Source: F-183 sp964627455 (lineage in GTDB: Bacteria; Acidobacteriota; Terriglobia; Bryobacterales; Bryobacteraceae). From it: a stretch of DNA of 64,000 bases. This document shows, one piece after another, positions 35,101 through 43,822 of the stretch. Below the pieces are notes generated by a model. The model saw nothing but the letters and a program-made list of their open reading frames with translations, had not been told where the DNA came from and searched no databases. Position 1 is the stretch's first letter. Every line of letters starts with the position of its first letter. The stretch covers positions 5,971 through 69,970 of the forward strand of contig CAZVKC010000041.1 in the NCBI GenBank assembly GCA_964627455.1, in the 5' to 3' direction. The position numbers and the translations under genes are program-made.

Positions 35101-35412
35101 CTTGGGTACGACGGTCATCGAGTATTCGGTCAGTTCCGTGCCCCGGCTGCCCTGCGACACTTCAATACAAATGCCGGCGAAGTCGCGCTTGGGGAAGTCC
35201 CCTGCGTTCAACCCGAACGAAATTTCTTTGCCAATCAACTGGTCGAACTTTACGTCGACATCATTTTTTGCGTTGAAATCGAGTTGAAAACGATACAACT
35301 CGGACATGGCTTCAAAGCCCGTGAATTGCATCAGCTGCAGTTTGTCCGCACCCAATGGGGTGGCAAAGTACAGAAATCGTTCTACAGAACCGTATGTATT
35401 GGCGGCCGGCAT
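32110..35412 (-). CDS. vgrG: VgrG spike protein with long Ala/Gln-rich C-terminal tail
   Basis: This 1100-residue TssI homologue has a normal VgrG core: gp27-like domains (about 1-380), the OB-fold (YGRVKVQFHWDRDG, TPWAGTKWGTIHIPRINMEV, NGDPDRPIIVGSLYNA, about 390-480) and the gp5-type beta-helix (about 510-645, with repeats such as DDRIDIGNDQKI, TVDNDEKIEIKNN, NLEAGMNITLKAG). Past it come a Pro-rich linker (about 655-720) and about 380 residues of Ala/Gln-rich repeat to the end, where most VgrGs stop or carry an effector. No catalytic residues are visible in the tail. It lies between clpV and the PAAR gene. Confidence 0.9.
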   Translation of the reverse strand: MPAANTYGSVERFLYFATPLGADKLQLMQFTGFEAMSELYRFQLDFNAKNDVDVKFDQLIGKEISFGLNAGDFPKRDFAGICIEVSQGSRGTELTEYSMTVVPKAWKLTQKFRSRIFQQKKVPDILQAVITDVDVEYQFEATYEKREYCVQYQESDWDFACRLMEDEGMYFYFKFDVASAKLIVTDKKRLTTDVSDPATIKFDTVGQGGDDQMRITDFRRTQSWRSGKVTLWDHHFQLPHKHNDTDKMVIDTITAGTVTHKLKLNGNDNFEIYEHPGDYAKWFDGIDKGGGEQASEIGKISKENKRIADIRMQQEEVQMLTFLGGSNCRNLVPGHKFTLSEHYNGNGPYIVTSVSHTAQEGHYRSGEQTASSYENTFTCIPQDLKFRAPRRTPKPKIGCQTAVVVGPSGEEIFTDKYGRVKVQFHWDRDGQEDANSSCWLRVATPWAGTKWGTIHIPRINMEVLVDFLNGDPDRPIIVGSLYNAREMPPYDLPDNKTQSGIKSRSSKGGGPDNYNEIRFEDKKGEEMVTIHAEKDMEREVEHDDRIDIGNDQKINVHHDRTETVDNDEKIEIKNNRTNKIGQKHQEEIGGDHLQDVKQNKKAKVGMNYNLEAGMNITLKAGVQLNIESGVAITFKAGASSLQINPGGIQMSGTPMMMLNCPGPPPPPVMPVIIPPLMPAAPTPPAAPAAPQVPGAPSAPSVQAPAVALPSVPSMPQFPSPQALASQTSSMVGSALNTATSVLGNMANTFMDQVTNTAGAALNTAQNMGQAAAAAAGQVAQQIQGAVDSAKEQIGQAVDQAKSQVEGAVDGATQAAQQAVSQTAEAVSGLQDKAAQALDQTQQQLQDAAAQAQQLANQAAEQGQQALNQAAQQAQQAAEQAQQVAQQAQQQLQETAQQAQQAAQEAAEQGQQALNATSQQVNALAQQGQQAAQAAQQAAAQAAQQAQQMTQQAMAQGQEAAAQAAQQAQQAAQQAQQAAQQAAAQAQQAAQQAAAQAQQTAEQTQQQMQAATQQATQQVQQAAQQATEQVQQAAQQATEQAAQAGQMTQQAAQQVSQQVSNSASQASEQIGQTAQQAFDTVGNTANQAAQGVQNAFSGLGR
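32113..33250 (-). repeat. Low-complexity Ala/Gln coding repeat of the VgrG tail
   Basis: More than 1.1 kb of GCx/CAG-rich codons (seen as CTG/GCC repeats on the plus strand). Codon variation between units argues that protein sequence, not DNA slippage alone, is maintained. Units of 7 and 11 residues are mixed. Confidence 0.85.
32295..32360 (-). repeat. 33-base tandem repeat (11 residues) inside vgrG
   Basis: The motif beginning CCTGTTCGGTGGCCTGCTG at 32295 recurs at 32328, exactly 33 bases later. It encodes VQQAAQQATEQ twice in succession; three synonymous changes are visible between copies. Confidence 0.8.
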
Positions 35413-35481
35413 GGTAGTTGTTCCTCGCTATTCCTATCTAAGTTCGGGTCCGTCTCAATTGCGGCCCTCTTCTCTGTGGGA

Positions 35482-35510
35482 GGACCGCGGCCGAAAAGCA
35501 GCCGCGGCCC
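35482..35510 (-). other. Stem-loop between clpV and vgrG
   Basis: Bases 35482-35491 pair with 35501-35510 (9 of 10) around a nine-base loop. No T run follows on the minus strand, so it looks more like an RNA-processing or stability element than a terminator. It lies in the 116-base spacer; the remainder holds no gene. Confidence 0.45.
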
Positions 35511-35528
35511 TCGCCGGGGTGATCGGTT

Positions 35529-38165
35529 CTAGACCGTTTCGTACACGAAGTTCGAATCCGGTCCGACGGAAACGTTGATCGACGAGATCTTCGTTCCCGC
35601 AGCCATCGCCGCCAGGATCTGACGGCTCATGTCGGGCAGCAGCGTGTTCGTCAGGATGTTGTCGACGTTGCGCGCGCCCGATTCCACTTCCGTACACCGG
35701 TTGGCTACTTCTTGCACCAGGTCCTCGGAGTACGTCAGCTTGATCTTGTGGTTCTCGTTGATCCGCCGCTGGATCTTGCCGATCTTGAGGCGGATGATCA
35801 TCTTCAGGTTCTCGTCGCGGATCGGATAGTACGGAATGATGACCATACGTCCGAGGAACGCCGGCTTGAAGATCTTGTCGAGTTCCGGCTTCATCGCCTT
35901 GATGATCCCTTCCGGCGAAGGCGCCGTCTCCGGATCTGCCACGAGTTTCATGAGCGTGTCGGTCGCGGCGTTGGACGTGAGCAGGATGATGCAGTTCTTG
36001 AAGTCGATTTCGCGGCCCTGGCCGTCTTCCATGCGGCCCTTGTCGAAGACCTGGAAGAAGAGTTCGAGCACGTCGGGGTGCGCCTTTTCGACTTCGTCGA
36101 GCAGGACGACCGAGTACGGCCGCCGGCGCACGGCTTCGGTGAGGACGCCGCCTTCGCCGTAGCCGACGTATCCGGGCGGCGAACCCTTGAGGGTCGACAC
36201 CGTATGCGCTTCCTGGAATTCGCTCATGGCGATGGTGATCATGTTGTGTTCACCGCCGTAGAGTTGTTCGGCGAGCGTGATCGCCGTTTCGGTCTTACCG
36301 ACGCCGGAAGGTCCGACGAGCATGAAGACGCCGATGGGCTTCTGCGGATCTTCGAGGCCGGCCTTGCTGGTGCGGATGCGCTGTGCGATCTGGGCGAGGG
36401 CGTGATCCTGGCCGATGACGCGCTTGTTGAGCACGTGCTCGAGGTTGAGGATCGTTTCGACTTCGTCGCGCAGCATGTTGCCGATCGGGATGCCGGTCCA
36501 CGCGGAAATGACGTCGCCGACGATCTTCTGGTCGACGCAGGCGCGCATCATCGGCGTCTCACCCTGCAGGGCATCGAGTTCGGCGTTGAGCTTCTGGTAC
36601 TCCGCCTTGGTCTCGGTCATGTCCTCTTCGGGCTTGGCGTCCTCGAGCTTGTTGCGAAGGTCGCGGATCTTGCCGATGTAGTCCTTTTCCTTCTCGAAGC
36701 GCTCTTCGAGGGCCTTCAACTGTTCCTTCGAAGCTTCGAGGTCCTTGGCGATCTTCTCGAGGCGTTCGGCGTGGTCGTGCCCCGTGTTGGCTTCGCGGGT
36801 GAGGACGCGCTGCTGGACTTCGAGGTCGTCGATGGTCCGGCGGGTGTCTTCGATCTGACCCGGCGTCGCGTTCTGGCCGAGGGCCAGGCGGGCGCAGGAG
36901 GTGTCGAGTACGCTGACGGCCTTGTCGGGCAACTGGCGTCCGGCGATGTAGCGGTGCGAGAACTTCACCGCGGCGTTGATGCCTTCGTCGAGGATGCGGA
37001 CGCCGTGGTGCTTTTCGAGCGAACCCACGATGCCTCGCAGCATCACGCGGCAAACGTCTTCGGTCGGCTCTTCGACCTTGACCACCTGGAAGCGGCGGGC
37101 GAGTGCGGGATCCTTCTCGAAGTACTTCTTGTATTCGGCCCAGGTGGTGGCGGCGAGGGTACGCAGTTCGCCGCGGGCGAGGGCGGGCTTGAGGAGGTTG
37201 GCGGCGTCGCCCTGGCCTTCCTGTCCGCCGGCGCCGATCATGGTGTGCGCTTCGTCGATGAAGAGGATGATCGGAACGGGTGAGTTCTTGACCTCTTCGA
37301 TGAGGCCCTTGAGGCGGTTTTCGAATTCGCCCTTGACGCTCGCGCCGGCCTGCAGCAGGGCGAGGTCGAGCGTGCGGACGATGACATTTTTGAGCGGCGG
37401 AGGCACGTCGCCATTGGCGATGCGGATGGCAAAGCCTTCGACAACGGCGGTCTTACCGACGCCTGCTTCACCGGTCAGAATCGGGTTGTTCTGACGGCGG
37501 CGCATGAGGATGTCGATCACCTTGCGGATCTCTTCGTCGCGGCCGAGCACGGGGTCGATCTTGCCGCTCTTGGCGCGTTCGGTGAGGTTGATGGTGAACT
37601 GATCGAGGTTGGGAGTCTTGGTTCCCGGCTTGAGCTGTCCCGGCTGGCCTGCGCCCGGTCCGGAAGCCGCCGCCATCATTTCCTGGGCTTCTTCGACGCT
37701 GCCGGAAACGGCGGTCTGGAATTCTTTCTTCAGCGCTTCAGGCTGAATCTTGGCCAGTTCGCGCGAAGTTTCACGGGCGTAGCGGGCCAGTTCCTCATTC
37801 ATCAGGAGCGCCAGCAGGATGTACCCGCTGCGAATGCGCGCGCTGTTGAATTCAAGGCTGCCGTACGTCCAGGCTTCGGTCAACAGCCGCAGGATGCGCG
37901 GGCTGATGGCAGGGCGCGACGAATTGCCCCGCTTGAAGCTGGTCATGGCTTTCTCAATCTCTTTCTGGCAACGGGACTTGTCCACACCATACTGGTTCAG
38001 GATGCGGGCAAAGTCCGTATCATTCGTCTCGAGGAGCTTATACAGCAGGTGCTCGATCTCGATATCGTAATGAGTCAGAGAGAGACACAGACCGGCAGCA
38101 CCGTCCATCGCCACGCGTGACGTGTCGTTCAGTCTGCCGATCAGGGATTTCAGGTTTACACTCAT
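35529..38165 (-). CDS. clpV: T6SS sheath-disassembly ATPase ClpV (TssH)
   Basis: A Hsp100/Clp AAA+ unfoldase of 878 residues that recycles the contracted TssB/TssC sheath. It contains the N-terminal Clp-repeat domain (about 1-150), AAA domain 1 with GEAGVGKTA and FIDEAHTMIGAG, the middle coiled-coil domain (about 410-530, LEKIAKDLEASKEQLKALEERFEKEK), AAA domain 2 with GPSGVGKTE and LLDEVEKAH, and a small C-terminal domain. ATG 38165 (MSVNLKSLIGRL) is chosen; the frame stays open upstream to 38294 but without homology. GGAGG lies 11 bases before the ATG. Confidence 0.95.
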   Translation of the reverse strand: MSVNLKSLIGRLNDTSRVAMDGAAGLCLSLTHYDIEIEHLLYKLLETNDTDFARILNQYGVDKSRCQKEIEKAMTSFKRGNSSRPAISPRILRLLTEAWTYGSLEFNSARIRSGYILLALLMNEELARYARETSRELAKIQPEALKKEFQTAVSGSVEEAQEMMAAASGPGAGQPGQLKPGTKTPNLDQFTINLTERAKSGKIDPVLGRDEEIRKVIDILMRRRQNNPILTGEAGVGKTAVVEGFAIRIANGDVPPPLKNVIVRTLDLALLQAGASVKGEFENRLKGLIEEVKNSPVPIILFIDEAHTMIGAGGQEGQGDAANLLKPALARGELRTLAATTWAEYKKYFEKDPALARRFQVVKVEEPTEDVCRVMLRGIVGSLEKHHGVRILDEGINAAVKFSHRYIAGRQLPDKAVSVLDTSCARLALGQNATPGQIEDTRRTIDDLEVQQRVLTREANTGHDHAERLEKIAKDLEASKEQLKALEERFEKEKDYIGKIRDLRNKLEDAKPEEDMTETKAEYQKLNAELDALQGETPMMRACVDQKIVGDVISAWTGIPIGNMLRDEVETILNLEHVLNKRVIGQDHALAQIAQRIRTSKAGLEDPQKPIGVFMLVGPSGVGKTETAITLAEQLYGGEHNMITIAMSEFQEAHTVSTLKGSPPGYVGYGEGGVLTEAVRRRPYSVVLLDEVEKAHPDVLELFFQVFDKGRMEDGQGREIDFKNCIILLTSNAATDTLMKLVADPETAPSPEGIIKAMKPELDKIFKPAFLGRMVIIPYYPIRDENLKMIIRLKIGKIQRRINENHKIKLTYSEDLVQEVANRCTEVESGARNVDNILTNTLLPDMSRQILAAMAAGTKISSINVSVGPDSNFVYETV

Positions 38166-38354
38166 ATAGTCATTGGCCTCCGCAGGCTCGCCGGGTTTGA
38201 ATACAACGCATCGTTCAGTCCTGCCTTCTGTATAAGCGCGAAACGTCGGCCAATTCGCTCTTCCTGTCTCACCAAGGCGATGAAAACAGTACACAAGCGG
38301 TTTGTAGCGCCGCGGAGCTTCCGCCTAATGAACCTGTCCCAAACGAACACGCGT

Positions 38355-39494
38355 CTAAATCCGTAAAATTGTATCATCGGGGTCGCGATCGATCGGCCGG
38401 TTCTTTGTCCAGGACACCCAGCCGAGCAAGGGGCTTTCGTCACCCTCGGCTCCCAAGGCGCAAGGCGGCGTCTGGCCGGCCTCCAGCACCAGTTGAATCT
38501 GAAAGTCGAATTCCCAGCCGGCGAAGAAGCGCAGGATCGATTGAAGAGGCCGAAACGCGCTGCCGGTAGGAAGAAAATCAAGGTATTGCCTCAGCTTGAG
38601 CGGACCCAGGCGAACCAATACGCCTGACTGCTGGTCCCAGATCTCGTCGCCGACAATGGCTCCGACGCCCATTTGCTCGGAAACCGAGTTGGCGCGGTCG
38701 AATTTGCACTGATTCGGGATTTCCAGCGGATACCAGGCGCCGACCACCTGTTCGATCTCGACGGGAACATCGAAGTAATCCCACAGAATCTGCCGCAGCG
38801 CAGCCGCCGGCCTTGTGTGCAGCGAGAGGAGTCCCGCATAAAAGAGCAGGGAATCGTCCTGCACATCCTGGCGGTCGGCAAGTCCGGGCGTTCCGATCCC
38901 AATGACGTCCATCAGGATGTGCGAGAACCTGTCCCGCTCTCCGCGCTCGTAGGCGATTGTGAAACGGTACTTTTCCCAGGCCTGGTAGAACAGCGAGATC
39001 ATCCGGTGATTGAACAAGTCGAAGAAACTCGACATTGTGTAGTCGCGCGTGCGCAAACGGTCGCGGATGAGTTCGGTGTAGTAGTGGGGCAGGACGCCCA
39101 TCGGCCCGGTGAGTCCGAAGAAGTTGACGACCATCACCGGCGCCCGGTCTTCGCCTTCTTTGGGCCAGCGGAGTTCCTGGACCTGGCTGGCGGGAAAGGC
39201 GAGGTTGTTGTGCGCCGAGAAGCGCACGATCTCCCGCGCTGGATTGGTGAAGCGTCCGACTGGCGTGCGTTCCGGCTGCAGGCGTTCGAGCAGGCGGATC
39301 AACTGAAAGAACTTGAATTCCGGCGTGTAGGAGACCGGGTTGCGGTCCTCATACGATTCCAGAAGGGTACGGATGGCCGCAAAACGGATGCGGCTCCGGT
39401 AATCGAATGCTTGGCGGGACTCCTGCGGCTCGAGTTCCTCGCCGGCGTATTCGAGGTCTAAAGCAGTATCTTCTGACCCGCTCTCGGAGGCCAT
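38355..39494 (-). CDS. tssG: T6SS baseplate protein TssG
   Basis: A 379-residue baseplate wedge subunit of the ImpH/VasB family. Diagnostic segments include FKFFQLIRLLERL, VNFFGLTGPMGVLPHYYTELI, and FFDLFNHRMISLFYQAWEKYRF. It forms a TssF2-TssG wedge with the neighbouring gene product. Its first 37 bases overlap tssF. After its stop, a 189-base spacer precedes clpV, the longest within the locus apart from those around hcp; it could hold an internal promoter, but no good -35/-10 pair was found. Confidence 0.93.
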   Translation of the reverse strand: MASESGSEDTALDLEYAGEELEPQESRQAFDYRSRIRFAAIRTLLESYEDRNPVSYTPEFKFFQLIRLLERLQPERTPVGRFTNPAREIVRFSAHNNLAFPASQVQELRWPKEGEDRAPVMVVNFFGLTGPMGVLPHYYTELIRDRLRTRDYTMSSFFDLFNHRMISLFYQAWEKYRFTIAYERGERDRFSHILMDVIGIGTPGLADRQDVQDDSLLFYAGLLSLHTRPAAALRQILWDYFDVPVEIEQVVGAWYPLEIPNQCKFDRANSVSEQMGVGAIVGDEIWDQQSGVLVRLGPLKLRQYLDFLPTGSAFRPLQSILRFFAGWEFDFQIQLVLEAGQTPPCALGAEGDESPLLGWVSWTKNRPIDRDPDDTILRI

Positions 39495-41392
39495 TGCTTC
39501 AGAGGTTCCTTTCGCTGCCGTGTCCGTACTGTCAACTGCGTGAAGCTGTTCATTGAAGCGTACAACGAGAGGAACCGCTCCACGATCGTCGAGAAGAGCA
39601 GTGCGCCGCCGCCGACAAACTGCTCTTCATCGAGGTCCATTTCCACTTTCGTGCCGCGCACGAACGAGATGCCGTTTTCCGAAAATACGCGGGCGAACTG
39701 CCGCGAGCCTTGCATCCGCAGGATGCCGGAGATCTGTTTTTCAGTAAATGCCGTGCCGGCGTAGTTGTATAGCTTGAGGATCTCCCGGAATGCTTCCGCC
39801 GGAGGAGCCTCGCTCGGGGCCGCCGCAGGCTGCGCTGCTCCCGCGGCCACCGGCGCCGATCCCGGAGGACGGGGGGCCGCGGCCGGTTTGGCTTCATCCG
39901 TCAACGACAGGTAATTGAGCGTCAGATGGGACATCAAACGCCAGAACGCGCTCTTACCCATGGGAGGCCGGATCGGATTGGTCGGCTTGCCCAGCGCCAC
40001 GATTCGCTTGATGGCCGCGCTGGTTTCCAGTTCGAAGTCGCCCGATTCGTTGCCGAACGGGAGCTTGGCCGGAAGATCGCGGTTGGTGCACAGCGTGCGC
40101 ACGGTGAGCACGTCGACATCAGGGCGCACGGGGCGAGTGGACAGGTCCACCATGGAGATCGAAACGTCAGTGCCTTCGTCGTTCTTGCGATTGGAGGGCC
40201 GCCGGTGCGCCAGCCAGAACGTTTCGTTGCTGTTCCGCACCGTGCCGTGACGGTAGGAATAAAACGGATGGAAGCGGAGCACCTCGTTGGTGTCCGCGTC
40301 GATGCTGACCACGTCCTCGACGGAGAACACTTCGGTCGCCATGGGCCGGCGAACATCGGGCACGATGAAGTATTCGAACTTCCGCTGGTCGAGCAGGATC
40401 GGCTCGGCGGTCTGATGAAAGATGTTGATGGCCGGCGTGCAATTCAGCCGGAACGTCCGGGCGTTGACGCCGAGTTCGAGGTTCTGGCGCCGGTCGAAAT
40501 TTTCGAAGGGCGAGATCAGGAACACGATCTCGGCACGATCCTTGATGCCTTTGATCCAGGCGAGTTCGAGTCCCGAGAGATCGAAGAACAGGAACTTCTC
40601 GGGCAGCGCGAAATACTCCTGCAAGAGCCGGTAGCCTTCGAAGGACCTTCTCGGATACGGCAGCATCGACTCGTGAGATTCGAAGCCGACGGGTTTGAGA
40701 TGTTCCTCGGGCCGGAGAATGGTGGGCTGGACCCGCGAATTCACGGTGGGGTCGCGCACCAGAATCTGCACGCAGTTGCAGAAGAGGAGTTCGTAGATCG
40801 TATTGGCGAGCGAGCTTTCGGCCGCGATGTGGAAGCGGAGCGACTTCATGCCCAGCTTCGAGAACTGCACGCCGGACGGCAGTTTCAATTCCAGGCGAAA
40901 CGCGCCGATGGCCTCATTGGACTTCACCGGAGGCGTGAGCCGGTCGGGTGTTTTCCACTCGGCTTCGGTGATTCGCATCGGCCAGACCGTGGTGTCGAAG
41001 CTGGTCTGGAACTCGCACGGGATGCCCTGCACCGGGCGCGATTTCAGCGCGGCGCCGCGGGCGATATGCTGCGGAGCCATCACGCCGCCCTGCTCTGCGT
41101 CGAGATGCATTTCCACGATGCAGGACGACGGGATCGGCCGCAGGTAATGCGGGTAGAGAATGTTGAGCAGCGCCGACGTGATTTCCGGGAACTCGTCGTC
41201 GATCTTGAGGTGAACGCGCGCCGCCATGAAGGCGAACGATTCGAACAGGCGTTCGACGTGCGGATCTTCGCACTTCTCTCCGTCCAACAGCAGTCGTCCG
41301 GCGATTTTCGGATACTTGGCCGCGAACTCCGCGCCCATCTGGCGCAGGAAGTTCAGCTCGCGCTCATAGTACAGAAGGAGTTCGTCGCGCAC
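39458..41392 (-). CDS. tssF: T6SS baseplate protein TssF
   Basis: The ImpG/VasA family baseplate wedge subunit, 644 residues. The N-terminus LLYYERELNFLRQMGAEFAAKYPKIAGRL (first 30 residues) and DPHVERLFESFAFMAARV are signature stretches. The typical FPSTFTSALLNILYPHY equivalent, FPEITSALLNILYPHYLRP, follows at about 85. A Pro/Ala-rich insertion of about 30 residues near 505-535 (PRPPGSAPVAAGAAQPAAAP) is unusual and probably a disordered loop. It starts one base after tssE ends. Confidence 0.94.
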   Translation of the reverse strand: MRDELLLYYERELNFLRQMGAEFAAKYPKIAGRLLLDGEKCEDPHVERLFESFAFMAARVHLKIDDEFPEITSALLNILYPHYLRPIPSSCIVEMHLDAEQGGVMAPQHIARGAALKSRPVQGIPCEFQTSFDTTVWPMRITEAEWKTPDRLTPPVKSNEAIGAFRLELKLPSGVQFSKLGMKSLRFHIAAESSLANTIYELLFCNCVQILVRDPTVNSRVQPTILRPEEHLKPVGFESHESMLPYPRRSFEGYRLLQEYFALPEKFLFFDLSGLELAWIKGIKDRAEIVFLISPFENFDRRQNLELGVNARTFRLNCTPAINIFHQTAEPILLDQRKFEYFIVPDVRRPMATEVFSVEDVVSIDADTNEVLRFHPFYSYRHGTVRNSNETFWLAHRRPSNRKNDEGTDVSISMVDLSTRPVRPDVDVLTVRTLCTNRDLPAKLPFGNESGDFELETSAAIKRIVALGKPTNPIRPPMGKSAFWRLMSHLTLNYLSLTDEAKPAAAPRPPGSAPVAAGAAQPAAAPSEAPPAEAFREILKLYNYAGTAFTEKQISGILRMQGSRQFARVFSENGISFVRGTKVEMDLDEEQFVGGGALLFSTIVERFLSLYASMNSFTQLTVRTRQRKEPLKQWPPRAGQKILL

Positions 41393-41881
41393 TTATTTCT
41401 CCCCCAGGAGCTGAAACTCGCCGTTGCCGGGATCGCGGATTCCATCGAAGAAGATCTGTTCGGGAGCCGGATCCATCACCAATAGGGCTTCGATCTTGAA
41501 CCGCAAAATGCGTGTGTCGCCGCCCTCGGACTGGAGCACCGTCACTTTGACGTCACGCAGCCGGGGCTCGAAGATTTCGATCGTATCCTCGATGTGGCTG
41601 GTGAGCTGCGCGCGGTCGCCAGGCGAGTTGAGGCTGTAGGTGGAAAAGTCCGGCAGTCCGTAATTGAACAGGGAACGTTGGAGCACCGGCATGTCCGGAC
41701 CCGCGGACTCGTTGATGCGCCTGGTGTTGAGAAGCCACTGGAGGTCCCTGCGAACCGCCGTGCGATACTCTTTCAGCATTTTGGCGCGCGAAAACTGAGG
41801 GTCAACGGCCTCGCGCGGCTCCATGTCGATCAGCCGGTCGACCACCGATTGCGTGATATTGCCTTCGAACTCTCTTGCCAC
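41393..41881 (-). CDS. tssE: T6SS baseplate protein TssE (gp25-like)
   Basis: A 162-residue GPW/gp25 family protein that nucleates sheath polymerisation on the baseplate. Conserved features include SVVDRLIDMEP, the YRTAVRRDLQWLLNTRR region (the family's LRRDLEWLLNTR) and LPDFSTYSLNSPGDRAQL. It directly precedes tssF. The 126-base spacer from tssA contains an imperfect stem (CCGGG-CGGC pairing with GCCG-CCCGG) but no gene. Confidence 0.93.
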   Translation of the reverse strand: MAREFEGNITQSVVDRLIDMEPREAVDPQFSRAKMLKEYRTAVRRDLQWLLNTRRINESAGPDMPVLQRSLFNYGLPDFSTYSLNSPGDRAQLTSHIEDTIEIFEPRLRDVKVTVLQSEGGDTRILRFKIEALLVMDPAPEQIFFDGIRDPGNGEFQLLGEK

Positions 41882-42007
41882 TCGTCTCCTCAGTCACAGC
41901 TGGCAAAACGGACCGGGACGGCGGCGGTTTTCGATGCTCGATCGATGCCGCCCGGCCTTTGCCCGCTTACCAGTCTAAGCCCGTCGTGAACTGTTTGTCA
42001 CAGTGAG

Positions 42008-43798
42008 TTACACGGAGCATGAAAGCGCCCGCGCCGGATCGAGGCGCGCTATGGTGCGATAGATCTTCTGCCGCACTTCCCACTCTGCTTCCCGGCGGTT
42101 GAGGCAGGTGAGGAAGGTCGCGAATAACTCGGCCAGCCAGCTTCCGTTCTCCCAGTCTTCCAGCTTGTGAGCATCGGACATGGCCATGCACTCTTCAACG
42201 AAGCTTTGGGCGAGCACGTCGTTGCCCGATTCGACCAGGATCCAGGCAATCTGGGCCTTGCGTTCGAACTTGCCGCGGCCCGTGGTTTCCTTGGACAGCT
42301 GCGCGGTCAAGGGTTCGAGAGCCTTGGGAATGCTGCCGGCTTTAAGGAACTCTTTGGCGATATCAAAGGGGTCCCTGCCGACGCGCGGCGGTGGGAGTGG
42401 CGGTTCCGGAGGGGCTTCCGGCACGGCGCGTGGAGCGACCGGCTGTTCCTGCTGGATCTCCTCGATCCACTCGCGCGTTTTGGAGTTTGCTGTCGGCGAA
42501 TCATCGAGCAGTTGCCATTTCGGCAGTTCCGGAAGATCCGCGAGCAGGGAACGCAATTCATTCTTGATGGCGTTGGCGACGAGGTCGTAGCCGAGAGCCT
42601 CCGCGGCCTTCACCGCATAGCGATGCACGTCGAGCCACGCCCGGCCTCCAGGGCCTGCCATGACCGTTTCCGACGCATTCAGGCAGCCCGCCCAATCCTG
42701 ATTCAGGAAAGCGCGCTTTACTGCCTGCCGAGCCTCGGTGGGCGGAGCGATGAGTTCGCGCTGATCCGGTTCCGCGCCCAGTCCACGCAGTTCACCCCAA
42801 CGGAACCCGCGCAGCATCAGGTAGGGACCCGGGTTCGTGGGATCCTGTTCGCGCAGGTATTTGGAGATCGCCTCCAGTCGAATGGCGACTTCCTCGCGGT
42901 TGGCCGGAACGACGCCGGTCACGGTGATGCCGCGCGGCCCTCCGGCAAATCCACCGGCGGGCGCAACGCCGCCCTCGCCGGCCGTTTCGGCCAGTTGTTC
43001 TTCTTCGGCCTCGTCCTGTTCGCCGGCTTCGCTGATGCCGCGAGCCTTGAGGAAAAGCTTGACGTTGTGGCGGACCTCGACCAAGGTCGACTGGAGCCCG
43101 GAATAGCTGGGCGCCTGGTTGCCGAATTTCTCGTCCGTTACCCGGGTGAGTTCTTCGACGGAGGCAATGCATGCGTCGAGATTCGCGGCGACGGCCTGGA
43201 GGAACTCGTTGGGCGTCGCTTTGTCGCCCGCGTCCCAATCTTCAGGCGTGATCTTGCCTTCGTCGACGGCTTCCTGGCGGGCCTTCTGCTTGTCATCGTT
43301 GCCGGAAGCGTCTGCTTCCGACGGGACGGTTCTGGATTCCTTGTACTGGAGGTAACTCAGTCCATTCTTCAGGAGCCCGACGGCTTTGATTGCGACATCG
43401 AGCCGTGAACCCAGCCAGTCGAGTGGCGCGGCGCGCAACTCGAGGTCCCCGTCTTCAATTTCCGGATAGCAGTGATCCCAGAACTGATCCAGGATGCCTC
43501 GAACGGTGTCGAGGCCTTCCCGGAGACCCGGAAATCCATGGGTCTTGAGCAGCGACTCGGTCAGCCAGACCGCAATCTGGAGGTCCTTCGATTTGGTCGC
43601 GATGGTCTCAGAGGCGAGCTTGATGACGAGCTTGTGATCCGCGACCTTGAGTTCGCGTTCCCACTCGCCGGCCGGCGCCGTGTCGTCTTCCCGGCGCGCC
43701 TCCTTGATCTTGTCCATGATCGGGTCATAGTAGAAGTTCGCCCCGGCTGGACTGTCAGCGGAAATCGGATTGAGAATGTCTTCACGAAGTAGCGGCAT
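42008..43798 (-). CDS. tssA: T6SS cap/assembly protein TssA (ImpA)
   Basis: A 596-residue TssA with the ImpA N-terminal domain (NPISADSPAGANFYYDP, about 10-60, then KDLQIAVWLTESLLKTHGFPGL). A variable linker spans about 270-300, and a long C-terminal alpha-helical domain (VasJ-like) ends in REAEWEVRQKIYRTIARLDP. TssA primes baseplate docking and caps the growing sheath. It follows tagJ by 24 bases. Several Pro-rich and acidic linkers, for example EAPPEPPLPPPRVGRDPF, separate the domains. Confidence 0.9.
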   Translation of the reverse strand: MPLLREDILNPISADSPAGANFYYDPIMDKIKEARREDDTAPAGEWERELKVADHKLVIKLASETIATKSKDLQIAVWLTESLLKTHGFPGLREGLDTVRGILDQFWDHCYPEIEDGDLELRAAPLDWLGSRLDVAIKAVGLLKNGLSYLQYKESRTVPSEADASGNDDKQKARQEAVDEGKITPEDWDAGDKATPNEFLQAVAANLDACIASVEELTRVTDEKFGNQAPSYSGLQSTLVEVRHNVKLFLKARGISEAGEQDEAEEEQLAETAGEGGVAPAGGFAGGPRGITVTGVVPANREEVAIRLEAISKYLREQDPTNPGPYLMLRGFRWGELRGLGAEPDQRELIAPPTEARQAVKRAFLNQDWAGCLNASETVMAGPGGRAWLDVHRYAVKAAEALGYDLVANAIKNELRSLLADLPELPKWQLLDDSPTANSKTREWIEEIQQEQPVAPRAVPEAPPEPPLPPPRVGRDPFDIAKEFLKAGSIPKALEPLTAQLSKETTGRGKFERKAQIAWILVESGNDVLAQSFVEECMAMSDAHKLEDWENGSWLAELFATFLTCLNRREAEWEVRQKIYRTIARLDPARALSCSV

Positions 43799-43822
43799 CG
43801 TGCGTCTGCCCCGGCTCTAAGC

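Noticed and set aside
33637..35532. 631-residue plus-strand frame opposite vgrG
   Set aside because: Antisense shadow of the well-supported VgrG core; composition is Val/Asp/His/Arg-skewed as expected for antisense.
38166..38294. N-terminal extension of ClpV
   Set aside because: Conserved Clp N-domain begins at ATG 38165; the upstream stretch has no homology.
39926..41485. 519-residue plus-strand frame opposite tssF
   Set aside because: Antisense of a conserved gene and no recognisable motif.
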